This document shows, piece after piece, positions 1-8,896 of a DNA stretch of 60,035 bases (its first letter is position 1; each line of letters opens with the position of its first letter). Source of the stretch: an uncultured Clostridiaceae bacterium (GTDB taxonomy: Bacteria; Bacillota; Clostridia; Lachnospirales; Lachnospiraceae); contig CAMWUK010000010.1 in the NCBI GenBank assembly GCA_947177415.1, positions 1 through 60,035 of the forward strand, written 5' to 3'. The notes beneath the pieces were generated by a model. The model was not told the DNA's origin, ran no database searches, and worked only from the letters and a program-made list of their open reading frames with translations. The translations under genes were made by a program, and so were the position numbers.

Positions 1-25
1 GTATACATAAAACAGTTCTTTATTT

Positions 26-116
26 GTAACTATTCAGAACCTGCAAAAGTGATATACAAATTATTAGATATTATGTATATTCTGGAATATCTGAATGAGG
101 GGGGCTGAACAGTTAC
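26..116. repeat. Imperfect 12-bp inverted repeat at left edge
   Basis: GTAACTATTCAG (26-37) is mirrored by CTGAACAGTTAC (105-116) with one mismatch. A frame is open from base 1 to a stop at 106, but it is short, AT-rich and unrecognised. It could be the end of an insertion element or a small MITE-like remnant whose other part lies outside the window. Bases 117-214 are AT-rich and show no gene. Confidence 0.3.
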
Positions 117-214
117 CTTTATTTTATAAATTTTGTAATTTTCACTTACATTAAAATAAATATACTGAAAATTATTATATATTTAATAACCTTCTATTTG
201 TCATATTATAACTC

Positions 215-979
215 TCAAATTGAACCAAAGTTTTTAAAAAAATGGTTGCTTTTTCCAAACACTTTATATTCTCTCTTTGGTATTTGTTGTGTGCCTAAGA
301 TGTTATTTATTATTTTTGCAATAACTGGATAATATTCATTAATAAAAAAATGGTCACCATCAAAACCATAAAATGAACTGCTATTTGTGGTATATTTTTC
401 CCACATTTTCAAATCATTTACTTCAATCATATCTTTGATTCCGTATAAAATAGATATAGGACAATCCATTTTTTCTTTATTATGATTATATTGGTATGTT
501 TCAATTATTTTGAAATCATTTCTTAGTATTGGTAACATCGTTGTAACCAACTTTTTTTCTTGCATTATCTTTTTTGAAAAACCTCCCATTTTCACAATCT
601 CATTTATTAATTTCTCGTCTGTCAGTAAATGTTTTACTAACCCATTGTTAGCACATTCTGGAGCAGCATGTCCTGAAAAAAAAATATGTTTCGGTTCTTT
701 AAATCCTTCCTTTTTCATTTTATGATACATCTCAAACGCAACAATACTTCCCATGCTATGTCCATAAAAAGCATAGTCTTCTCCATCAAGATATTGTGAA
801 ACAATGACACATAAATCATCCACAACTTCTTCAATACTACAATCCATTAATTCTGCCAAACGCCGTCCATGTCCTTTGTATTCCATAGGAATTATAGTTA
901 TAAATTCAGGAAAACATTTTTTCCATTTATAGTATATTGTACTAGATCCACCTGCATATGGTATACAAAATAATTTCAT
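215..979 (-). CDS. Type II thioesterase (GrsT/SrfAD family)
   Basis: Stand-alone alpha/beta-hydrolase of 254 residues, the usual length for NRPS-associated type II thioesterases. The nucleophile elbow GHSMG lies at residues 73-77 (Ser75), and a GDH motif near residue 210 supplies the probable catalytic His. Family members act in the cytoplasm, removing stalled or wrong acyl groups from PCP phosphopantetheine arms. The neighbouring NRPS has no thioesterase or reductase domain, so this enzyme may also release the product (inference). The start at 979 is chosen because an AAGGAG box lies 7 nt before that ATG but only 1 nt before the in-frame ATG at 985. It reads in the same direction as the NRPS but is separated from the other genes by decayed mobile DNA. 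Confidence 0.9.
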   Translation of the reverse strand: MKLFCIPYAGGSSTIYYKWKKCFPEFITIIPMEYKGHGRRLAELMDCSIEEVVDDLCVIVSQYLDGEDYAFYGHSMGSIVAFEMYHKMKKEGFKEPKHIFFSGHAAPECANNGLVKHLLTDEKLINEIVKMGGFSKKIMQEKKLVTTMLPILRNDFKIIETYQYNHNKEKMDCPISILYGIKDMIEVNDLKMWEKYTTNSSSFYGFDGDHFFINEYYPVIAKIINNILGTQQIPKREYKVFGKSNHFFKNFGSI

Positions 980-1049
980 AATCATTCTCCTTGTATAATA
1001 AGTTTGTATCCAAAAAAAATGGGAGTACAGACTTATTCTTTTATATGGT

Positions 1050-1142
1050 ATGGAGGTAAGGACATCTAAGAAAAAATTCCATCATCCAATTCCATCTATA
1101 CAATTAATAGTTACTTATCAATGCAACTTATCTTGTGGTATG
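1050..1142 (+). pseudogene. Radical-SAM-like N-terminal fragment
   Basis: An open frame from ATG 1050 reads into VTYQCNLSCGM (about 1110-1142), which resembles the start of a radical SAM cluster motif (CxxxCxxC). The third Cys is missing because the similarity stops there and the sequence changes to what looks like insertion-sequence DNA. No further radical SAM sequence follows in any frame. The simplest reading is the 5' stub of a peptide-modifying or cofactor radical SAM gene cut by an insertion. The fragment is short and chance similarity is possible. Confidence 0.35.
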
Positions 1143-1392
1143 ATATCAGCAGAGTCTAATGTCCGAATACACTGCTTTTTCTCCTTTCAGCTGGCTTAGT
1201 CCGTAACTGTCCAGATGCATGTAGCCTAACACATTCCACTTACACAGAAGTCGCATCCTCAACCATTAACACAAGCAAAAAATGCTGACTGAGTGAATGC
1301 TGATTGTGTCAGGTTTCGGTCACCATATACGGAACAAAATAAAGCTTTTGCTTTAGGTTTCACAAATCCAGTTCAGAAAGGAGTGTAATAAC
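1143..1392 (+). other. Putative 5' noncoding end of IS110-type element
   Basis: About 250 bases without a gene lie between the radical SAM stub and the IS110 transposase remnant. In IS110-family elements the stretch before the transposase encodes the bridge RNA, so a decayed bridge-RNA locus would be expected here. The short direct repeat AATGCTGA occurs twice (about 1279 and 1298). I cannot fold the RNA by eye with confidence, so this is placement by context only. Confidence 0.3.
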
Positions 1393-1662
1393 ATCATTAA
1401 AATCAATGATATATCCACTTTGTTCATTGATATTGATGTAAGTTCAAAATCCAACACTGTTTATACTATAAATTTTGACGAAAACAAGTACATCTCCTCA
1501 TATTTCAGTAACAATCAGCCCAGTGCTGATGAACTGGCAGGGATGATATCGGAGTGTATGGGTAAGCACCCAGATCTCAATACCATTATTGTTGCATTAA
1601 AATCCACATCTGTTTACAGCATTCCCTTAGCTAATGCCTTTTGTTTATTGATAAATAGTTAG
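1393..1662 (+). pseudogene. IS110-family transposase, N-terminal remnant
   Basis: The frame reads INDISTLFIDIDVSSKSNTV and on to STSVYSIPLANAF, typical of the RuvC-like DEDD N-terminal domain of IS110-family transposases (first acidic residues in IDIDVSSK). Only about 80 of the usual 400 or so residues remain, and the similarity ends at about 1653, where the 3' end of the convergent PPTase gene begins. The expected start codon appears as ATC (1393-1395) after a GGAG box, so even the remnant is probably not translated. It is a relic of an insertion between the thioesterase and PPTase genes. Confidence 0.7.
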
Positions 1663-2326
1663 CCAAGCATTTATAATCTAATATTTGACCCTCCCTGTCT
1701 ATATCCATATATTCTGAACATATGGAAAGCTGATAATCATTGTAACACTGCATATTATAAAATTTATATTTTTTTGAGCACTCTATATCGTTCATATCAT
1801 ATACAATAATTTCATCATTCTGTCCTATATCAATATAAAAAGAATCTAACTGTTTACTTAATCCCATGCCGATACACTTAATATAACTTTCTTTTAGTGT
1901 CCACAATTTGTAGAATCTAAATAAAGCAGCATTTGTCTCTTCTGTATTAATGAATAGACTTTCATTTGAGTGAAAAAATTTATCTGCCAGTTGTCTAAAT
2001 TCAATGTTTTTCATATATTCAATATCAATACCAACTGGGCATTTATTAATTGCACAAACTACTTTTTCATAAGAATGAGAAATATTAAAATATACATCTG
2101 GATATCCTTCTAAAAATGGCTTTCCATATTTTCCAATCTTAATTTCATCATATCTAATTTCCCGGTGGAACTCTCTCATTAAAACATACTTTAACAGTTG
2201 TTTTCCTACAACAGTTCTTATAAAATCATTTCTAGTCATACACTCTCTAGAAACTTTAGTTGCATCATCACAGTATAAGTCAAAAAGTAAAACTTTCGAT
2301 ATATTAACTATATAAAATCTCGTCAT
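1631..2326 (-). CDS. Sfp-type 4'-phosphopantetheinyl transferase
   Basis: Transfers the 4'-phosphopantetheine arm of coenzyme A to the conserved Ser of carrier domains, here probably the two PCPs of the adjacent NRPS. The two Sfp signatures are clear: VGIDIEYMKNIEF (Mg/CoA-binding Asp and Glu) and WTLKESYIKCIGMGLS. The length of 231 residues is normal for the Sfp class. The start is the ATG at 2326, with AAGG 9 nt upstream; the GTG just before it at 2329 is less likely. It is the gene downstream of the NRPS on the same strand and probably belongs to the same transcript. Its 3' end overlaps the IS110 remnant on the opposite strand. Confidence 0.93.
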   Translation of the reverse strand: MTRFYIVNISKVLLFDLYCDDATKVSRECMTRNDFIRTVVGKQLLKYVLMREFHREIRYDEIKIGKYGKPFLEGYPDVYFNISHSYEKVVCAINKCPVGIDIEYMKNIEFRQLADKFFHSNESLFINTEETNAALFRFYKLWTLKESYIKCIGMGLSKQLDSFYIDIGQNDEIIVYDMNDIECSKKYKFYNMQCYNDYQLSICSEYMDIDREGQILDYKCLANYLSINKRH

Positions 2327-2408
2327 CACAAAGTACCTTTTTATAAAATATCAATAATAGGTATATATCGAAGTAACTAAACCACTTCGATACATACCTT
2401 TCATTCAA

Positions 2409-5400
2409 TTATAGCATCTCAGCAATATCATGTAAAATATTCCGTACATGATCAGCTAAAAATTTAATCGTTTCTTTCTTGTGCATATTTTTAAAATATA
2501 CCCATGTAAGCATAATGTGGTTTTCTATAATTGCACCATTAACCATAATTTTACAAGAACCACCTAACATTCTATTTTTACTATTCATCCCAACTGTTGT
2601 ACTATTTTCAGCCAAATAAAATCCAGAACCCAAAACTTTCTGATTCATTTCTCCACGATAGTTCAGACCAACATTAGTAAAAGCCATTCCTTCCTCCTGT
2701 GTGAGCCTTCCATTATATAGATATTCATCAATAATGGAATATCCATAAGCATGATTAGGAATTTGAGATATCTCATCAATATAGTGTTTCAATTTTTTCA
2801 TCAAATCCCCTTTTATCCTTTTAGTAAAGATTTTCCGTGTAATTGCCATAAATCCGAAAGTATTAGTTAAATCAATGCTATGTCCATTTAGAATTACATC
2901 CCTTCCGATCCCCATAGCTGACAAAAAGATATACTCACTACCACTCCATTCACCAACAGCTTCTTGCAAGGCAAATAGTATTAATGTTTCAACAGCAAGT
3001 CCACTTTTTAATGCATTCTTCAATTTTCTTGTATCCTGTTCATCCATAATACAATTTATAACTGCCGATTCATATAAGAAATTATTATTCTGATTTTCTG
3101 GATAATCATATGGAATTGGTACGAGTTTACTCCATGGAAGATTTTTCCAATATTTTAATTCTTCCTTAACCGAATCTGAATAAGAATATTTTACTAATTC
3201 TGTTGCCCACCAATATAAAGATTTACTTTCATTTCTAACAGAAATCTGAATATTATTGTTAATCTGTCCATAAATATCTGCCATTTCCTTTACAAACATA
3301 CTTACAGTATAGCCATCTACAATCATATGACTAAAGACAACAATCAATTTGGATTTACTTCCACTCCCAAAATTCAGATATACTACTTTAAACAATGGTG
3401 CCTCATCAAACTTAAATCCATGCTGTAGCTTTTCCGTATATTCTTCAAGAATTTGCTTTTGCTGATTTTCTGAATCAACCACAAAATTATATGTAGTTAT
3501 ACCTGGAAACTCTTTTGAACTAATAATTTGATGCCATTCCTCATTTTGACGTACAAATTCTGTCCTTAGACAATAATGAGATTTATACATGACTGTTAAT
3601 GCCTGATTTAGCTTATTCACGCTAAATTCCTCTGGTACATCCAATATTCTTGTTATATTAAAATACTCTGGTTCTACCATATTATCCCACTCATTTAAGT
3701 ATAATTTTTGGGTTACCATAATTGGAATTTCTGCAATCATCTCAGATTTTTGTTCTTTACCTATACATACATTTCCCTTTCTTTCCAAATTATTTATCAC
3801 TAATTCTTCGGATATAATCGGTGCTAGTTCACTTATCACTGGATGCTCAAATATAGTGCGAACTGCCAATTCAACCTGAAACACACTATATACCTTTGAA
3901 GCCAATTGCATTGCCAACAAAGAATGCCCTCCTAAATCAAAAAAATCGCTTTCTATTCCAATGTTTTTCACATTTAAAAGTTCCTCCCAAATTTCGCACA
4001 ATGCCTTTTCCATTGCTGTTTGTGGTGTCTTGTACGCTTTTTCACTTTCTATTGCAATAAGCACTTCGGAATCCCCAAGACTTTTTCGATCTACCTTCCC
4101 AGCAGCATTTCTTGGCAACTTATCTAGCACGATGAATCTAGAAGGTATCATATAGTCTGGCAAATACTCTTTAAGGAAATTGCGGATATCTCCTGCATTA
4201 AAATCATCCGCATTTCCCTCTATGAATGCTACAAGGGATTTATTTCCTTTTTTATCCTCAAATACTTTGGCAACACATCGTTTAATACCAACATACCTCA
4301 ATAATGCATATTCTACCTCATTTAATTCTACTTTAAATCCTCTGATTTTTATCTGATTATCTTTACGTCCAAACGTTTCTATTTGTCCATTCTCCATGTA
4401 GCGAACTAAATCTCCAGTTCTATATACAAAATCATTATTGTAAGGAATATTTACAAATTTTTCTTTATTAAGTTCACTTAGATTTAAGTATCCTTTAGCA
4501 AGGCAATCACCTGCTATACACATTTCACCAATTACTCCATATGGTACAATCATACCATATTCATCCAGAACATATATACGTACATTTGAAAGAGGCTTGC
4601 CAATTGGTACCCTTTTATTGTATTCATCCAATTCTTCTGTATCATAAACTAATGCATTTGATGAACATTCCGTTGCACCATATAAATTTAACAAGGGAAC
4701 ATCTACAAAAGTTTTCTTCCATTCGCAAACCAATCCAACAGATATTGGTTCGGCACTGGTAGTCACTAATCTCAAACATAATTCATCTTCCTTATGCATA
4801 CTTCTCTGTTCAATCATGCCCTGAATCAGTACTGGATTACACAAAAAATAGCTTACTTTATTTCTCACTAAATTTTTCCAAAGTAATGCTGGATCAATTA
4901 CCTCATCTTTGGGAATTAATACTGTTGGAATCCCTCTTAATAATCCTCCAAAAATTTCCCATGATGCTGCTACTAATGCAACAGATTTTTGCATTGCTAA
5001 CACATCTCTATCATTAAATGGATATGCTTCCCACATCCAATTCAAACGATTCAAAATAGATTTTGTTCGAATTAAAACACCTTTTGCTTTACCAGTTGAG
5101 GAAGATGTATAAATAATATTAGCAATATGTTCTGCATCATATTCGAAATTTAAATTATCTGAATCTGCCGCATGTATCTCCTGTCTCTCCACATCTAAAT
5201 ACACTTTTATTCCTTTGTATCTTTCAAGATTATCAGTTGAACTATTGGTAATAATATAATTAACATTGGTATCTTCAATAATCTCATTTAATCGTAGTAA
5301 TGGATAACTAGTTTCCAAAGGTACATAAGTTCCATTTAATTTTAATACTGCCATAATTGCTGCCATTAGATCAAATGATTTTTCAAGATAAATTCCTATC

Positions 5401-8400
5401 TTCTCATTTTTTTCAACTCCTTTGAGCAGAAGATAATGTGCTATTTTGTTTGCCTGTTTATTTAGTTCTTCATAAGTAATCTTTTTGCTCTGATACTGGT
5501 ATGCAACTTTATCTGGTGTTTCTTCTGCTTGCTTCTCAAACAACTGTGACAGAGATTTTGAATAATCATAATTTCTATATGTATTTGTTGAAGATAACAC
5601 CATATCCTTTTCTGTTTCAGAAATATACTCATATTCACTAATCTTTTTTGTTGTATTGGTAACAACATTTTGAATTAATGTATTTAAATTATCAAGCATC
5701 CTTTTTATAAAATCATGTTCAAACAAGTCTACAAAATAAGATATCTGCAAATATATTTTTCCATCCTGTTCCTGTGCATATAGAGTTAAATCGTACTTTG
5801 TATAACCTGAATCCATTTCCCTAAACTCTGCTTCAATAACTTCATTCTCCTTTTGGAGCATTTCTTCTTTTTCAGAATACATATTAAACATTACTTGAAA
5901 AATTGGGGAAACACTACTATTTCTAACAGTATTAGCTGCCTCAACCATCCACAGGAAAGGATAATTTGCATTAGAAAATCCTTTTATCACATTCTCTCTA
6001 TTCTGTGCCAATAATCTATCAAAAGTAATATCATTATCTAATTTTGTTCTGAAAGGCAACATATTTAGGAAAAATCCCACTAATTCCTCTGTCCCTACAA
6101 TATTTCTATTTACATTAGGTGAACCTACAATAATATCATTTTCACCAGTATATCTACTGAGCAAAATATCAAAAATACTTAACAAGATAATATAAAGAGT
6201 AGTATCACTCTTATTACAAATTTCTTTAAGCTTCTTGGTAATATCTTCATTTATAAATGTACCAACAGAATTTCCTTTATATGATATTGTCTGTGGACGC
6301 TGCTTTCCATTTTTTATTTCCAACACTGGTAAATTTCCTGAAAGCTGCTCGTTCCAATACTGCTCCTGCTGTTGCAATTGTTCATGTCCTATGTTTTCAT
6401 TTTCCCATTGCAAATAATCACGTAATCTAATATTTTTTGTACATGGTACTTTTTCTCCCTTATATAAGGCAGAATAGACTTCTTTAAACTGACGCATAAG
6501 AATAGATAATGACCATGCATCAATGATGATTTCATGAGTAGTAAGAATCATTCTATATTCTTTGTCAGATATTTTAAATGCCTTCACCTTGTATAAATTT
6601 TCTTTATCCAAAATAAAGGGATTATTGACTTCTATTTGACATATATCTTCAAATTTTGAATTCTGAATTTCCTCTGACTCATTTGCTACATCAATAATTT
6701 CAAAGTTAATTGTCTCTGGTTCTGGGAATATTACATATGGCACTCCATCTTTCTCAATAAAGTGAGCTTTAAGTGCATCATGGTAATTAACAATATATTC
6801 CCATGTCTTATACAACAATTCTTCTTTAATATCCCCCTTGACAGTAATACTTCCTTGAAGCATATAAGAAGCATTATCACCATATAGTTCTCTTAGAAAC
6901 CATAGCCGTCTCTGTTCGAGAGACAAATGGAACATTTCAATATCATCCGCTACTCGAGTTATCTGTGAAATAAATCCTACTTCATTTGCTTCTTCTAATT
7001 CATCTGCAAGTTCCTTAATTGTTTTTGTCAGCACACTGGTAAAAGTCAGCTTTATCTTTGTCAACTCTTCAATCCGATTTATACAACGCATTGCAAGTAA
7101 TGAGTCACCACCCAATTCCAAAAATTTATCATTGATGCCAATGCCACTTAAATCTAGCAAATTCTCCCAAATATCCACAATTAATTTTTGACTATCATTT
7201 TTAGGAGCCACAACCTCTTTTCCCAAGTTAGGTCGAACTTTCTCTGGTTCAGGTAATTGTTTCACATCTATTTTTCCATTACTATTCAAAGGAAATTTCT
7301 CCATTCGAACAATCTTATCCGGAACCATGTAATCTGGAATGTATTTACGCAAGTATTCTTTCAACATATAATCAGCTACTTCTTCTTCACTAATTACATA
7401 GGCTACTAGATATGAAATATCTTCCTGTGAATCTTCTACTACACTTTTTCGTGCAACGATTTTTTTCAAATTTAAATTTCTCTTTCGAACCACTACTGTG
7501 CAATCTTTAATTCCTTCATATTTCATCACATAGTGCTCTATTTCTCCAAGTTCAACTCTAAATCCATTAATTTTAATCTGTCTGTCAATGCGTCCTAAAT
7601 ACTCCAAATCTCCTGATGGTAATTCTTTTACCAAATCACCTGTTCGGTAAAGAATCTCATGTTCAACTTTTGTAGAAAATGGATTCTTCTGAAAAACCTT
7701 GTCCGTTTTTTTGGCATCATTGATATACCCTTTACCAACACCAATACCACTAACACACAACTCACCCACTTCACCATTATTTACAATATTAAAGGTATTC
7801 GGTTCTAATATATATATAAGCAATCCTTCAATAGGTTTTCCAATAGGCATGTTAACCACTGATTCCTCTGGAGCTTCTCTTACAATATAATGTGTTACAC
7901 CATCTGCACATTCCGTTGGTCCATAAGAATTTAATAGTAAAATATCTGGATATAATGCAAACCATTTTCTACACAAATATGGAGGCAATGCTTCTCCCAC
8001 TAATGCTAAATACCTTAAATCTGTCAGCTTATCCCGTTCTTCTTGATTCAACTCACAATACTGAACAATACTTTTCATCATAGAAGGAACCACTTGCATA
8101 ATAGTAACTTTATTCTCTTTTATACACTTCAACAAACCAGCAGGTTCTCTAACAATTGATTCCTCTGCGATATATGTTGTACCTCCTACCATAAGTGCTG
8201 ATAGAAATTGCCACATGGATATGTCAAAGCATTGCGAAGCAGTTTCAGAAACTATATCGTTTTCATTAATCTGCAAATCATTTATTTTACTTGCCAAATG
8301 ATTTATAAGTCCCAATCGCCTTACCATAGCACCTTTTGGCTTTCCCGTAGAACCCGATGTAAAAATAGTATATGCAATATCATTATAATCAGAAGCAATA

Positions 8401-8846
8401 TAAATATCTTCCAATGGAGAAGTTTCAATCAAAATATCCTCAATAACACATAACTCAATTTTTTTAGAATAATTTCCTGAAGAAATTATATTTGAGAAAT
8501 CCTTTCTATATTCCCGACTTACAAGAACCAATCTTGCTTCGCTCTTCTCCAGCATATAATTAATTCTGTCTGGCGGAAAAGAGGGACTAAGTGGACAATA
8601 ATTTTTTCTTGCTTTAAACAATCCAAGTATAACTGAAAGATAATTTACATTTCTCTCTGAATATACAGCAACTAATTCATTTTCTTTCCCTAGCTTTTTA
8701 ATCAAAAAATTTGCTATTTTATTTGACATATCATTCAAATCATGATAGCTTACCCTTTTATTTGAGTCTATCGCCGCCAACTTATTTGCTTTTTTACATA
8801 CCTGCATCATAAAACTTTTGCAGACATCATCACTACTAAATTTCAT
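2409..8846 (-). CDS. Two-module NRPS, A-PCP-C-A-PCP-E-like
   Basis: A 2145-residue cytoplasmic assembly-line enzyme. Order seen: A1 (about 15-540, TSGSTGKPKG at 163-172), PCP1 (LGGDSLLAM, Ser582), C (about 635-1080), A2 (about 1095-1600, TSSSTGKAKG at 1247-1256), PCP2 (LGGHSLLAM, Ser1642), and a C-terminal condensation-fold domain (about 1705-2145) with epimerase-like blocks such as IPNHAYGYS. By-eye specificity residues are D-I-W-Q-A-V-S-D-G-K for A1 and V-A-W-L-V-T-L-S-N-K for A2; I match neither to a known substrate. Odd points: the C motif reads HEIIIDA instead of HHxxxDG; the last domain has SHMIVDG but MGIGRD where epimerases have EGHGRE; A2 lacks the amino-binding Asp. There is no release domain. 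A GGAAGGAG box precedes the ATG. Confidence 0.93.
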   Translation of the reverse strand: MKFSSDDVCKSFMMQVCKKANKLAAIDSNKRVSYHDLNDMSNKIANFLIKKLGKENELVAVYSERNVNYLSVILGLFKARKNYCPLSPSFPPDRINYMLEKSEARLVLVSREYRKDFSNIISSGNYSKKIELCVIEDILIETSPLEDIYIASDYNDIAYTIFTSGSTGKPKGAMVRRLGLINHLASKINDLQINENDIVSETASQCFDISMWQFLSALMVGGTTYIAEESIVREPAGLLKCIKENKVTIMQVVPSMMKSIVQYCELNQEERDKLTDLRYLALVGEALPPYLCRKWFALYPDILLLNSYGPTECADGVTHYIVREAPEESVVNMPIGKPIEGLLIYILEPNTFNIVNNGEVGELCVSGIGVGKGYINDAKKTDKVFQKNPFSTKVEHEILYRTGDLVKELPSGDLEYLGRIDRQIKINGFRVELGEIEHYVMKYEGIKDCTVVVRKRNLNLKKIVARKSVVEDSQEDISYLVAYVISEEEVADYMLKEYLRKYIPDYMVPDKIVRMEKFPLNSNGKIDVKQLPEPEKVRPNLGKEVVAPKNDSQKLIVDIWENLLDLSGIGINDKFLELGGDSLLAMRCINRIEELTKIKLTFTSVLTKTIKELADELEEANEVGFISQITRVADDIEMFHLSLEQRRLWFLRELYGDNASYMLQGSITVKGDIKEELLYKTWEYIVNYHDALKAHFIEKDGVPYVIFPEPETINFEIIDVANESEEIQNSKFEDICQIEVNNPFILDKENLYKVKAFKISDKEYRMILTTHEIIIDAWSLSILMRQFKEVYSALYKGEKVPCTKNIRLRDYLQWENENIGHEQLQQQEQYWNEQLSGNLPVLEIKNGKQRPQTISYKGNSVGTFINEDITKKLKEICNKSDTTLYIILLSIFDILLSRYTGENDIIVGSPNVNRNIVGTEELVGFFLNMLPFRTKLDNDITFDRLLAQNRENVIKGFSNANYPFLWMVEAANTVRNSSVSPIFQVMFNMYSEKEEMLQKENEVIEAEFREMDSGYTKYDLTLYAQEQDGKIYLQISYFVDLFEHDFIKRMLDNLNTLIQNVVTNTTKKISEYEYISETEKDMVLSSTNTYRNYDYSKSLSQLFEKQAEETPDKVAYQYQSKKITYEELNKQANKIAHYLLLKGVEKNEKIGIYLEKSFDLMAAIMAVLKLNGTYVPLETSYPLLRLNEIIEDTNVNYIITNSSTDNLERYKGIKVYLDVERQEIHAADSDNLNFEYDAEHIANIIYTSSSTGKAKGVLIRTKSILNRLNWMWEAYPFNDRDVLAMQKSVALVAASWEIFGGLLRGIPTVLIPKDEVIDPALLWKNLVRNKVSYFLCNPVLIQGMIEQRSMHKEDELCLRLVTTSAEPISVGLVCEWKKTFVDVPLLNLYGATECSSNALVYDTEELDEYNKRVPIGKPLSNVRIYVLDEYGMIVPYGVIGEMCIAGDCLAKGYLNLSELNKEKFVNIPYNNDFVYRTGDLVRYMENGQIETFGRKDNQIKIRGFKVELNEVEYALLRYVGIKRCVAKVFEDKKGNKSLVAFIEGNADDFNAGDIRNFLKEYLPDYMIPSRFIVLDKLPRNAAGKVDRKSLGDSEVLIAIESEKAYKTPQTAMEKALCEIWEELLNVKNIGIESDFFDLGGHSLLAMQLASKVYSVFQVELAVRTIFEHPVISELAPIISEELVINNLERKGNVCIGKEQKSEMIAEIPIMVTQKLYLNEWDNMVEPEYFNITRILDVPEEFSVNKLNQALTVMYKSHYCLRTEFVRQNEEWHQIISSKEFPGITTYNFVVDSENQQKQILEEYTEKLQHGFKFDEAPLFKVVYLNFGSGSKSKLIVVFSHMIVDGYTVSMFVKEMADIYGQINNNIQISVRNESKSLYWWATELVKYSYSDSVKEELKYWKNLPWSKLVPIPYDYPENQNNNFLYESAVINCIMDEQDTRKLKNALKSGLAVETLILFALQEAVGEWSGSEYIFLSAMGIGRDVILNGHSIDLTNTFGFMAITRKIFTKRIKGDLMKKLKHYIDEISQIPNHAYGYSIIDEYLYNGRLTQEEGMAFTNVGLNYRGEMNQKVLGSGFYLAENSTTVGMNSKNRMLGGSCKIMVNGAIIENHIMLTWVYFKNMHKKETIKFLADHVRNILHDIAEML

Positions 8847-8896
8847 AATTATGCTCCTTCCTATAACCTTATTTTTTGTATGTATAATAATAAATA

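Noticed and set aside
1-108. Open frame at the left edge
   Set aside because: 35 codons in AT-rich DNA, no recognised pattern and no view upstream; kept only as an inverted-repeat note.
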